Assembly (NCBI GenBank): GCA_947095585.1
Contig: OX352762.1
Location: forward strand, 11,883,969-11,947,968
Reading direction: 5' to 3'
DNA from: Nephrocerus scutellatus
Lineage: Eukaryota > Arthropoda > Insecta > Diptera > Pipunculidae
Length of the DNA stretch: 64,000 nucleotides
Below, in pieces: positions 45,063 through 55,787 of the stretch (positions within the stretch are counted from its first letter, which is position 1; each line of letters begins with the position of its first letter). The notes below the pieces were generated by a model that was not told the origin of the DNA, did not search any database, and worked only from the letters and a program-made list of their open reading frames with translations. A program made the position numbers and the translations under genes.

Positions 45063-47887
45063 ATGGAACTCATATGCTTCACAATACCGAAAAGATCATG
45101 AAAAAATCACTACAGCCTTCCAGACAAAACGATAAAGAAAGAGACGAAGTAACTGGGAATCAACTTCACCGAGAGGCTAAAGTCCTTCATTCGGTACAAC
45201 CAAAGGCGAAACCAGAAACCCCATACTGCTTGTCTGTAAGTATCTCATCAGGCCAAGTCACACCACGTCTCATCAACAACGATGAAAAAGATCTCCTTAT
45301 TCGAAAGGAATGTACTTCAAATCTGCATTACAAAGCATCAGGTCTGTTATTAATAACCGATCCTTCGATATGACTTGACTGTAGGACTAGTTTATCTGTA
45401 CCAGGTGCTATCACCGTCTGCTCGGCGCTCTTTTATATGCCAGCCTAGTTTTCGTGCCGCCACTTGAAGTTCTTGCGACTATTCCCAATTATTGCGTGAG
45501 CAAGTTTTTGCTAGTTATCTTTTGATTTGGATTTCATTCTACAATTTCAGGTACAAGCGGACCTAAGCCAGTACTTGATCTTCTCGGAGTCCATTGTAAT
45601 TAGATGTTAGTTTGATCAAGATTGCTTCAGAAATATTTACTTAGCTAATCCCAACGGTCACCTAAATAGTCGAGTCAGTTTTCTTGAGATATCAAATTCT
45701 CTATGATGGTGCAATTAGTTTTGAAACACACGACATTTTTTATTTTCTGGATTAGTTATTAATATTAGTCTGCCAATAGATGCCAATCAACACTTTATAT
45801 AATCTATGAAATTTTGAAACAATGGAAACCACAAAAAAGATATTGTCTGTTGCTATGCATAAGAAAGAACACTATCTTCTTTTGGTCTTAGACCTTTCCC
45901 ATTAACTAAAGCCATTCATTGTAAACTTCTATGCGATAGCCTACATAATAATTCTCTATATGTTAATTGGCCCTGACGCACAAAGTGCTTCTAAAACTGT
46001 GAATTTCCACAGAGACACAAACCATAAAGTAAGCTTTTTAACTGAGACACGAACCACACCCAGAGCATCATTTTTTAATATTGAGAAATATTAACTTTGT
46101 AAGACAATTGACATTAAATTGAAAAATACATGCTAGGGTTATTTGTATTACGGTCTGCAGCTAGACTATCACCAAACCAAAAAGTTTTCTCTGGAGAAGT
46201 GGTACATTTTAGCCCACGGTGTTTGAAATTGAACTCAGAAAACAATTCACAAGAAACCATCACAGGGGAGTCTACGAAAACAAAATTATTAAAAAGTCGT
46301 GCGATTTTTTGTTCCTTATATAACCCACAACCGGGTTTTTTTCTGGTTCACATAATTGACTCATGGTAACTACACTAAAATTATCCCGTTAGCATTGGTG
46401 TTTCTAGATTCAGTAATTGAGGTAAAACAATTTTTTTTTATTATACTCGAACTTAAATGTGTACAGCTGCAAGCGGGACCGATACGGATAAGGACTCCTT
46501 TTGTCAAATTCAACTTCGACCTTTCCGTAAGGAAATTATTCCTTCAACATCCTTTCATATGCGAAAGCATTATGCTAATCTTAGCACTACAATATGCAGT
46601 CACCAAACCACAGTCGGTACGAAACGACAACGCGGGACGTGTTAGTTTAAAACAACAGCTTAACAAAGGGCATAACACCTCGGAGAAAATGTTAAAGCTG
46701 ACGATGGTGTGTATTCGCAGGACGACAATACAAGAAGAAACCAAAATTTTTCCAGCAAAATATTTCATTTATGCAAAACGTGAACAAGCACACACAGCCT
46801 GCTTGCTTGTTACACTGTATAACTTTATAAGCTATGTATGAGTAATGTCCTGTTTAAGCGCGAGAGTTGGCTGTCGTCTTTTCCAAGTAAAAGGGGCTGT
46901 AAGGACACTTGACAGATTGTCGCGACAAAGTATAAATTTCTTATGAGCCATAGTCTGAGTCTGAGTGTGTACAAGAATACCGTTGAACGGATTTACCCTC
47001 ACGCATTAAAAGGTGGAGGAGGAGCAGGAGCAGGAGAAAGGAACTCTTTACTCAGCAAAGACTGCACGCCACAGCAAACGGAATTGCGCGTTTTCAAAAA
47101 AGGGTTAACAGCTGCGGCTGGCAACGTCCTAAAGTGCTTGTGCATTTGTGTTACTTTTAAAGGACACCAGAAGCCACTGTGCATTTTTTGAAGATATTTA
47201 TGAGAGGTCACTTTTTAGTATAATTTTTAAGGAAATGTTAAAGTTTTGCATTGAATTGAATGTGTATTTTTTAGATTTTTTTTAGTTTCGTATAAGTTTT
47301 AAATTTGACATTGGCGTTATTTTTGGAATCCGAATGTCTTAAGTTGCAGCGTTAACAATTGCGTGCTGGACTCAGCATTGTTTAAGCTTGTCTATGATTT
47401 TGGGATGTAGCTTAAAAACCTAATGTTTCTATTTGATTCGATACTCCAAATTTTCTCAAAGCGAACCATATACGTCATAAAACAAAATGTGTTACAATTT
47501 ATTGTTTATGCTCCTTCCGACCGAGAAATATAAATGAATTGTAGAATAATGTTATATCGAAGGAGAAAGAAAAAACAATAGAGAGCGAAAGTAATTGTAG
47601 ACTATTCCCGTAGAAGAATCTAGGGGCAAACACGATTTTTCGCAGTTACCATTGAACCAAGATATCGAGAGTAAAGTACATAGTTTTCGGCACAGGAACC
47701 ACTTGACGGAACTTATTTTTTGGAATTTTTTGTAAAGTACATAATCGAACGAATAAATTCTGATCATCTGTCCTTAGCGTGATCAGGTAACACAAGATAA
47801 GCCACAAAATTATCTTTTCTTCTCTCCATAGGTAACTCGTTGACAAAAGGAAACGTAAAAAACAAAATTGCACACAAATCGCAAATG
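45063..47887. other. No gene recognised
   Basis: No recognised element. Frames at 45074-45373 (99 codons) and 46356-46841 (161 codons, plus strand) have no family signature. The latter overlaps a 74-codon minus-strand frame (46544-46768) with a hydrophobic start MKYFAGKILVSSCIVVLRIH, and neither has convincing splice or promoter context. A GGAGCA repeat lies near 47010-47035. Confidence 0.35.
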
Positions 47888-48665
47888 GGAACTCCATGCC
47901 TTCCCTCAGTATGATGTAAAAATCATTCTGGGGGATATGAATGCTAAAATAGGTAGGGAGCCAGTATTCAGGCAGTACATATTGGCACCCATAACTTATA
48001 CTAGAACACTAATGAGAGTAAACAACGAGCCATAGCAAGCAAGCAATAATTTGGTCGTTGCGAGTACAAGGTTTGCATTTAAAAATATCCACAAGCCCAC
48101 CGGGGTATCTTCTGATGGAGCAACTCGCAACCAGATAGACAACGTGTTGGTAGACCGCCGCCACAACCCGAAACTGATGGCGGTACGAACGTACCGAGGT
48201 GCAAACTTCGACTTTGATCACTATCTTGTTGGTATGGTGCTCCGAGCGCGGATTGCATCATCACGAAAGACAGCATCCGCGAATCAGATTCGAGTCAACA
48301 CGGCTGCCCTTCTCAACGAAGAGACCAGAAACAACTACGGCCAAGAGATAAGACTCACCCTAAATGCAGTGAGAGTTAGTCCTCGACACGCCTTAAGAAT
48401 ACTGTCATTAGTACTTTCAGAGAGCAAGGACCGCAGCAGGCGCAGCAGTTCTACCAAAGATTCTGCGGTATGATACAATATACACTGCGTTGCACATACT
48501 GCAAAGACAAAGAAGGGTAATCCGATCGCCGATCTGAAAGGCATCTTAGAGCGATTGGAAGAGCACTTTCATGAGTTGTTAAATGGCCAGCTCACTGAGG
48601 AATTTAAGGCTCCACCAATGACTAAAGTCCATACTATGCAGCCGCTAACAAGCATAGACGAAGTT
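47888..48665 (+). pseudogene. RTE-B LINE copy, endonuclease end to RT start
   Basis: The plus strand starts 5'-truncated at WELHAFPQYDVKI and ILGDMNAKIGREPVFRQ (47888-47980), which keeps the catalytic-type GDMNAK block lost or altered in the 35.3 kb copy. It continues with NQIDNVLVDRRHNPKLMAVR, RGANFDFDHYLVGMV and ASANQIRVNTAALL (48125-48330). It then gives KKGNPIADLKGIL, EEHFHELLNGQLTEEF and KAPPMTK (48510-48625). Internal deletions are present in the linker. It is interrupted by the SINE at 48666. Confidence 0.87.
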
Positions 48666-48927
48666 AATAATAATAATATTTGGCGCGACAGACCATTGCG
48701 GTCTAAGGCCTAACTTCTCGCGACCATTTGTGCTGCACATGTTAATTTTTGGACACAAATGGAAGGGACCTAAAATTAAAGGCCGGATCCGAACGGGGAA
48801 TTGAGAAGCTTTCCGTGACAAGGTATTAATTACTCTCGGAACGTGAAAAATACTTTTAGTGTTGCTGGGATTCGAACCTGCACCTCCTGCGCAGCAGCCA
48901 TGTGCACTACCACTGAGCCACAGCGCC
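48666..48927 (-). repeat. Full-length SINE with target-site duplication
   Basis: The most complete copy (262 bp), inserted in RTE-B. Read on the minus strand it begins GGCGCTGTGGCTCAGTGGTA (box A), then box B GGTTCGAATCC. The body has CTTGTCACGGAAAGCTTCTC, TTTGTGTCCAAAAATTAACA and CGCGAGAAGTTAGGCC, ending GGTCTGTCGCGCCAAATATT with an ATT tail. It is flanked by CATAGACGAAGTT (48653-48665) and CATAGACAAAGTT (48928-48940), one mismatch in 13. The uninterrupted reading of the host LINE across the duplication can be compared with 36140-36190. Confidence 0.93.
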
Positions 48928-48940
48928 CATAGACAAAGTT

Positions 48941-50225
48941 AGCAGAGCGATAAATCGGATCAAAAAGAATAAGGCTCCGGGATCAGATGGGATCCCAGCG
49001 AAACTAAAGAAAAAAGGAGGCCTCACATTTCACCAAGCAATTCATGGAAAAAAAGTGCAAGTATGGGAAGAGGTAGCGATACCAGAAGACTGGCGAAGAG
49101 GCATCCTGTGACCCATACATAACAAAGCATATATCAAAAAAATGCAGTAATTATTGTGGTATAACGTTGTTAATATTCACTTCTGTCCTTCAAGACAGGA
49201 TAGATATACGCTAAAGTCCATACCAGTGTGGCTTCATCGCACTCAAATCAACAACTTATCACATTTACACCATTAGGCAGGTGATGGATAAATGTCTAAA
49301 GTTTCGAAAGCCAAACTAGACTGGCCCGCATCCTCTTCAACCTGGCGTTGGAAAAAGTGATCCGAGACTCTGACGTAACGGCAAGAGGAACAATCCTCTA
49401 TAAGTTTATTCAGATACTGGCTTACGCAGACGATATTGACATCATTAGTAGAAACCCAAGAGCTGTACAGGAAGCTTTCATCCAGATCAAGCAGGCGGCA
49501 CGAAATCTGGGGCTGCACATAAAGGAAAGCAAAACAAAGTACATGCTAGCCACCTCTGCGACTAGAAGATCCAACAATGGTCCGTCAAATCAAATAGTGG
49601 AACGCGAATTGAGAAAAAGTGCAATCCTTTGACTAACTCGGGTCAGCTGTATTAGCCTATAACAGCATTGAACCAGAAATACTCGCACGGTTGCTTAAAG
49701 TCAACAAAGCCTACTATAGTCTGTCAAAGCTCTTCAAATCCAGGAACTAAACCATAACATCCAAGCTGCTGGTATATAATTCAATGGTCATACCAGTACT
49801 TACATATGAATCCGATACTTGGGTGCTTAGCAAAAAGCATTCTGACATCTTAACCGCGTTCGAGAGAAAAATCTTGCGGAGAATTTTTGGTCCATTATGT
49901 GAGGAAGGACGATTCCGGAGACTCTGTAATGATAAGATCTACGAGCATTACCCCGATGTCGACATCGTAAAGAGAATTAAGCTCGGAAGGCTCCGGATAT
50001 CTAGCTCGCATGAGCGAAGAGGATCCTACTCAGAAAGTCCTTTGCGGGAGGATTTATGTAACACGACAGCGAGACCGGCCAAGCCTACGCTGGAAGGATG
50101 GCTTAGACCAGGACGTACAGAGTTTAGGGACATCGGCTCAAAATTGAGACCGGTGAAGAAACTTTTTGCGGGAGGCCAGGACCAGGCCCCGGTTGTAGAG
50201 CCATATGTGATGACGATGATGTATA
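48941..50225 (+). pseudogene. RTE-B LINE copy, RT to 3' end (continuation)
   Basis: After the SINE the host element resumes with KVSRAINRIKKNKAPGSDGI, HQAIHGKKVQVWEE and AIPEDWRRGIL (48935-49110). A deleted stretch leads to the palm FNLALEKVIRDSDVTARGTI and LAYADDIDIISRNP (49340-49460), with an intact YADD. LGLHIKESKTKYMLATSA and YSLSKLFKSRN follow. SKLLVYNSMVIPVLTYESDT through FERKILRRIFGPLCEEGRFR (49750-49925) is the thumb and C-terminus. The element ends with CCGGTTGTAGAGCCATATGT and a short GATGACGATGATG tail at about 50225. This is the best reference copy of RTE-B here, though not intact. Confidence 0.88.
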
Positions 50226-50421
50226 TTGTCTACGTGAAGTGGAGTTTCAAACAGTCAATACAGCAAGGCTGGACTGAAATTTGTTACATAACATGAATAA
50301 TTTTTCGATAAATAGTCGCAGAGCTTTAATTGTACTTTTCTTTACTACTTTTTTCTGTGAGAACCGAAATAATTTGCCAGATGTCACGAGTATGTCCATA
50401 CTCTTGTGACATAAAGTGATA
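50226..50421. other. No gene recognised
   Basis: Short spacer between the RTE-B tail and the hairpin. Confidence 0.4.
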
Positions 50422-50499
50422 AAAAAAACCGTAATCTTAAGTCGAGTAAAAAGTATCTTAATTAGAACTTTTTACTCGACTTAAGATTACGGTTTTTTT
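50422..50499. repeat. Perfect 33-bp hairpin
   Basis: The arm at 50422-50454 (AAAAAAACCGTAATCTTAAG then TCGAGTAAAAAGT) is perfectly complementary to 50467-50499. The loop is ATCTTAATTAGA. It has no mismatch in 33 bp, so it formed recently or is kept by selection or gene conversion. No TA or 8-bp duplication flanks it, and no coding sequence is present. Confidence 0.95.
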
Positions 50500-52494
50500 A
50501 TGCCATTCTCATAGCTTTACTACAATAATTAAATCATTAGCAGGCACTGCAGTATACGAGTATTTTTAATACCAATTTTATTACCAATGTGAAAGTCCTT
50601 TTTTACTCTCACGCAACTTTTCCATTAGCATTTATTACTCAGATAGTATTTTAATGATCGAAAGGTTAAAATGTAACAAAAAAAGATTAGAACGCCTGAG
50701 AAGTAATAATACAAATCACCAAGTCGCATTCTTTGACAAAAATTTCTTTCCCAATTATCCAGGCTACAAAAGGAATAAATTGCTCATTTGTTCCCATCAC
50801 GTCCTGATTAGGAAACAATCAAATCAATAATTATCGTAATAAACATACGCTGAGCCAGAAACATACCGCAGTGCATTCGAATGCAATAAAACCGAACCGA
50901 CCTATTAGGATTTTCAATAACTCGTCGTGGTCGTCGTCTGCATTCATGAGGAGAGGAAAACAATTAGTACTAAACGAGTATAGTCTTTTGTACACATCGC
51001 ACGCTCGCCCTTCTAATTCAATTTCAAATTTCAAAATGATGCCTTCATTATCAATAATTCATTTGTTCATATGCCTTTGAATAGCGTAGCAATGTACATA
51101 TATCCTCAGGGAGAATGCACTCATGAGTAGAACTGCGGGGAGTATCAACATTTGACCCCCCATCAAAAAGAGCCATGTGAGCGATCCACAATTTGTCACC
51201 AGACACGATATTGCATGTGATTCAAAACACTCACAAGCACACTGGAATTGTATTTGCATTTCAGATTTAAAACATCTGAATGTGAAACTTCAAAAAATTC
51301 CATTTTCCTGAATTCCAAATGAAAGCGCTAAAGAGCCATCTGAAATGTGCACAAAGCACATGAATCTGAGACCCGTACACACGTATAGATTACTAATTGC
51401 TGCAACTGCCAGTACCCAACATAATGAGGAGTTTCAAATCCTGCAAATCCTATAATTAATGGTATTAATTAAGCCACATTCGGATAGTTTCAAAGGGATA
51501 TTTAGTGGCCGGCCGACAGACATAGTGTTCGACCGACAGACCAACCAAATTTTTGATCAAATCAGAGAGACAGACCAGCGTCCGGCCAGAGCGGCGATGT
51601 GGTTATCGATGAAAAATCCAAGCGATTAATGGTTTTGCCCCATACGACGAACAGACAGGCAGCGTAGCATGACTAAGTATCTATTATAGGGAGAGCCAGG
51701 TGGCCCTTCGTTCCAACTGCGGTCAGCGTTTTAGTTCTATCTGCTATTTGTGATCTTCTGCTTTAATTACAGAGGCGTTTCATTCCGCACTGAACGAGGT
51801 GGCTTGCGGAGAAAGAATTGGGCTGTTTTTTTTTTACCATCAAATACCTAGGTGGGAATTTGCATTTTTTGAATAATGTTGCTTTGTTGAATTTTTAAAC
51901 TAATTGTTCTGTTCAGTTAAAACGAACATAAGTCATCTCAAATTCACTTGAAGCCTTACTTTACGATTTTAAAGTCTGACCAAATTGCACTTTCTTTTAA
52001 ATCCTGCACTAGTTTGATCTCTTACGGATGTAGGCCAACAACAACATTGTGAAAAATCATGTAGTGCCAGTTACTACGACAGACGACCGGTTCTTTTAAA
52101 GACTTTCTCAATTGCTGTGTTGACATTCTCTTCAGTGCGGACATTCCTCTGACGGGTGCTTAACATCACATCATATTAGGGCTATTATTGATGGCTTGAG
52201 ACCCAGATTGACGGGTATTTTATTCTGTTAGTCGTATTGAAAACGTTTTTCAAAAGAATGAGTTTCTTTAATTTTCTATACTTGTTTGTAAAAAATGACA
52301 AACTTAATGTAATTCCTGCCCAAATAAGAAATATACACAATTTGGATCACAAATAGCTTTTTAGATATCTACCAAAAATCATTCCATAATCATTTTATAG
52401 TCAATATCCAATCTAATCCATGATGTTCTTTGTCAATCTAATGCCTTCTCATTCAATATACATTCCCTGACTGAAACCAAAATAATCCCCGACA
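50500..52494. other. No gene recognised
   Basis: No transposon or protein motif identified. Near 51505-51600 there are several CCGACAGAC / CAGACC phrases, a weak short repeat. Confidence 0.4.
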
Positions 52495-53207
52495 TAAAGA
52501 ACCAGGTGTTATTACCTCCTACATTGAATGTTTTTCGAGCTGAGGATCTTAGCCGCCCTACGATAGACTCTCCCTGTTCCTGCACGACGCCTCTTGCTAG
52601 CCATCCACAACGACATCGACTTGTCTCTAAACTCGATTTCGTTTCAATACAAATAACACTCACCCGTAGGTTTCTGTACGTTATCTGTTGTTACTTTCAC
52701 CCGACCCAACCTATCGAATCCTACCAACTTGCTTTAGACGCCATTGACCAAATAATCGACGCATCTGACCACCTTAACGACATCCTCATTTTGCCTCAAT
52801 TGCACTGGACTCAATCGGATGATGAATCGTTTTTCATCTCTTTTATATCCTAACTCAACTAAGGAATGTCTCTTCGTAGATCGGCTTACAGACTCAAGTC
52901 TATACCAAGTTAGTGGCGTACCTAACTATATACATGCCAAGGCAGTTATACCTCATCTTTAAAACTGATCCCATTTTACTATTTTTTCTCGCTTGGTCCC
53001 TAAATGTAATGACTATAGATTATTTTCACCCCTTCCTTCTTCTTCTTCCTTTTTTCCACAAAGCTCCACTACAGTCCCCTCAACCCATAGTTCTCTCTTT
53101 TTAGGATTTTCATAAAGCTTCTCGCGCCATAAAACCTCATCTACATATTCTCCTTGGTATAATCGAAGACTTCGCTCCTTACGATATAAGAGCAACAAGT
53201 TATGGGC
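52495..53207 (+). pseudogene. LINE-D (jockey/CR1-like), endonuclease end and linker
   Basis: The plus strand gives an endonuclease C-terminal part: CSCTTPLASHPQRHRLVSKL, DFVSIQITLTRRFLYVICCY, FHPTQPIESYQLALDAIDQI and DILILPQLHWTQSDD (52506-52830). FVDRLTDSSLYQVSGVPNY follows and then, after frame breaks, SPWYNRRLRSLRYKSNKLWA and AYVRL near 53150-53205, the linker before the RT. It is interrupted at 53208 by a LOA fragment. Confidence 0.8.
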
Positions 53208-54165
53208 GGCCTATGTTAGATTAGGTTAGGTTGCGGTGGCAGCTAATGCTCACTTAGACCATTCGCGGTCCTTTGTGTTACCACAGGATCTTATACCTTT
53301 TCCCTTTCCAGAAGATCCATTCAAAGCTCTTAATGAATCGAAGTATAAAGCCCACTTTGCCGTTTTCGAGATCTGATAGGTTATTCATTAGCTGCTTACC
53401 TAAGTGTTTGTGCCTTCTGTGCATTAGTGCCGGACATGAGCAAAGAAGATGTTCTATGGTCTCTTCCTCCTCCTCGTCCTTGCAACTTCTGCAGAAGTCA
53501 TTATATTCGACACCCATCCTTCTCGCGTGTTTCCCTAGAAGGCAGCGTCCTTTCATAATCCCTACAACCGTTCTCAGTTCACGTCTTTGTAGGGAAATAA
53601 GCTCAGATGAGCGCTTCAAGTCCAGCTTCGGCCAGACCTGTCTTGAAATATTGCAAGTGTCGGCGTTTTCCCACCTTATATTTGTTATTGTTTCTGCCTC
53701 TTTCCGAAGCTTAAATTTCAGTGTCGCGATAGGACTCTCTACCTCCGCCCTTTCCGGTAGCAGCTTGAGAGTCGTTACACGTCTAGCTAACTCGTCCGCC
53801 CTGCCGTTCCCCTCAACATCCGTGTGGCCCGGGACCCATAAGATCCTTATATTGAACTGTTCACTCATCTCGTTAAGACAGGAGTGACAGCTCAACGCCA
53901 CCTTAGATTTCAGTGAGACCGTCTCCAACGATTTTATGGCCGCCTGACTGTCTACATAAATGATAATCTTCTTTGAGGATAATACATTATGCTTCAGCCA
54001 ACTCATTACCTCTTCAATAGCTATTACCTCAGCCTGGTATACGCTGCAGCGATCAGGTAGACGGCGGCCTACCTTCGTACTTATTATTTTTCTGACTATT
54101 CCAACCATTTCGTTACTTACTTGCAATTCACCCAGCTTTATAACTCCCTCTGCTTGCGCCATCTT
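53208..54165 (-). mobile_element. 5'-truncated LOA/I-group LINE insertion
   Basis: A minus-strand LINE end lies inside LINE-D. Its 3' end contains AACCTAACCTAATCTAACAT (read on the minus strand) and is followed by the rest of LINE-D's reading of the linker at 53207. The 5' junction is near 54165, where LINE-D coding resumes. It carries the uninterrupted ORF at 53278-54177. No clear target-site duplication could be matched at the two junctions. Confidence 0.75.
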
Positions 54166-54177
54166 AATAATGTGCAA
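53278..54177 (-). CDS. LINE ORF2 C-terminal fragment: RNase H and CCHC, uninterrupted
   Basis: A 299-codon frame with no stop. The RNase H domain lacks its N-terminal first catalytic aspartate because of truncation. It keeps CSVYQAEVIAIEEV (E50), IIIYVDSQAAIKSLE (D76), and WVPGHTDVEGNGRADELAR (H118, D128). A C-terminal CCHC-type finger reads FCRSCKDEEEEETIEHLLCS (C229, C232, H243, C246). This arrangement belongs to LOA/I-group elements, where RNase H follows the RT. The first few codons may belong to LINE-D across the junction. It is not a stand-alone gene and has no promoter. The long intact frame suggests the insertion is younger than surrounding LINEs. Confidence 0.85.
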   Translation of the reverse strand: MHIIKMAQAEGVIKLGELQVSNEMVGIVRKIISTKVGRRLPDRCSVYQAEVIAIEEVMSWLKHNVLSSKKIIIYVDSQAAIKSLETVSLKSKVALSCHSCLNEMSEQFNIRILWVPGHTDVEGNGRADELARRVTTLKLLPERAEVESPIATLKFKLRKEAETITNIRWENADTCNISRQVWPKLDLKRSSELISLQRRELRTVVGIMKGRCLLGKHARRMGVEYNDFCRSCKDEEEEETIEHLLCSCPALMHRRHKHLGKQLMNNLSDLENGKVGFILRFIKSFEWIFWKGKRYKILW

Positions 54178-54764
54178 GCCAAACTACTAAAAGACCCTAA
54201 GTCTTTCTTTTTCAATTCGTCCACATTAAGGGCAAGTCAGAAGGCTACCCTCCATCACTCTCATATGCAAATACATCGTCAACTGACCCACACACCATTG
54301 CTAGCATTTTTGAGAACTTTTTCAAACAATCTTTCGCCGACAACTCTTTTGTACCAGACCTCTATATCACCTTTGTCCGTCCTGGAGTACGCTAGTTAAG
54401 CGTGGTTCCAATATCAACAAGTTTATGTGTCCAGAATCGAGAGCATCCAAGGTAGTTTTCTCCGATTTGCACTTCGAGGTCTACCCGGGGACAATAATCT
54501 TATACTGCCTACCTACCAAGATCGTCTCAACCTTATAAACCCTAGAAAAACGCAGAGACATAGCTGACATTGTTTTCATACATCGTCTCATCTTAGGCTC
54601 CGTCTATTACGCATCTCTATACAACTCCTTCACCTTCCTAATATCAGTCTAAAATCATCCTATAAACATCAAAGAACTATCCTCCTAAACTTCCTTAAAA
54701 TATCTGATAAACACCCTATTGCTACTATCTTATAATAATACAATGACTAGCCTCAGTTCGATAT
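54166..54764 (+). pseudogene. LINE-D continuation, pre-RT linker and RT thumb/C-terminus
   Basis: LINE-D resumes with NNVQAKLLKDPKSFF and NSSTLRASQKATLHHS (54166-54260), the linker before RT. It then jumps to PLSVLEYASXAWFQYQQVYV, SRIESIQGSFLRFALRGLPG and NLILPTYQDRLNLIN (54380-54545), the C-terminal region, so most of the RT palm is deleted. It ends within decayed sequence near 54740. Confidence 0.8.
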
Positions 54765-55687
54765 ACAAACCATTAGGAGATATGAATGCAATAATATGTC
54801 GATAACTAGTATTCAGGGATACTTTCTTTTGGCACCCCAAGTTTACATATGAGAACACTAACGACAATAGAGATGGTAGCAAGTAAGAATTTGGTGGGTG
54901 CGAGTCTTACTGGCTCGCGAAAAGAACAGTAGCAACTACAGGACTAAGGGAAAGTAAGTGTTGGGACGCCGAAGAGAAATGAACACGCTTTAAAAATACT
55001 GTCGTTAGTACTGCTGACTCTAAATTAGGCAGTAGAAGTAAGTAGACCGATCGATCGATCGATTTATCAGATATGATTTAATCACCTATCCTTCAATAGA
55101 GGAATGCGAAATTCACCATTAGCCCATACTAGTGGGACTTCAGCTTATGCAATAAATAACTAGATTTTGAACATTCAGTTAACGAAAAATGTCTAGAGTT
55201 TCAAAACTCACTACACTATCTCTTTATAGACTTTAAATAAGCTTATGATAGCATAGCCACTGTAGAAATGTATAAAGCTATCATAGAATTCGACATCCCA
55301 AATAAACTAACACGACTAGTAAGCAATACTAACTAGGTTGACTCTCTCTAAAAACATAAGCTGTTGGTGGCCTGTAACCTGACCTCTTAACCCCTTATGA
55401 GAGGTAAATCGTAGGGATAATGTTGTTGGTTTCGTATGTAAGGAATGACGATTGTAGAGTTTCCGGAATTTTGACGACTTCTACGAGTGTTACCTCGTTG
55501 TTGACACAGTGAAGAGAATCAAGCTCAGTATGCTGCGTTTGGCAGGATACCTACCTTACATTAGCGAAATGGATCCGACTCGGAAAGTCCTTTGTAGAAG
55601 GATTTATATCACTAGATGGCGAGGCAGACCACGCCTATTGTGGAAGGATGGCATATAGAGCCAGAGCTTAGGGACGCCAAACTGGTT
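54765..55687 (+). pseudogene. RTE-B LINE copy, heavily deleted
   Basis: It starts with GAGATATGAATGCAATAATA, corresponding to the GDMNAK block. Fragments of the endonuclease linker and RT (CTTGCTCCCTT-type palm sequence is absent) follow with large deletions. The C-terminal block resumes at 55440-55670 with GGATCCGACTCGGAAAGTCC and GGCGAGGCAGACCACGCC, encoding the basic RGRPRLLWKDG-like end. It stops at a SINE 3' piece at 55688. Confidence 0.75.
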
Positions 55688-55787
55688 GGTCCATTCCATT
55701 TGTGTGAAAAAATATACCTGCACAACACAAATGGTCCCGAGAAGCAAGGCCTTGGACCGCACCGGTCTGTTGCGCCAAATATTATTA
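55688..55787 (+). repeat. SINE 3' portion
   Basis: TCCATTCCATTTGTGTG, CACAAATGGTCCCGAGAAG, CCTTGGACCGCACCGGTCTG and GCGCCAAATATTATTAAAC match the last 100 bp of the SINE. The head is absent. Confidence 0.8.

Noticed and set aside
46356..46841. 161-codon plus-strand frame
   Set aside because: It has no domain, promoter or splice support, and overlapping frames of similar length exist on the same stretch.
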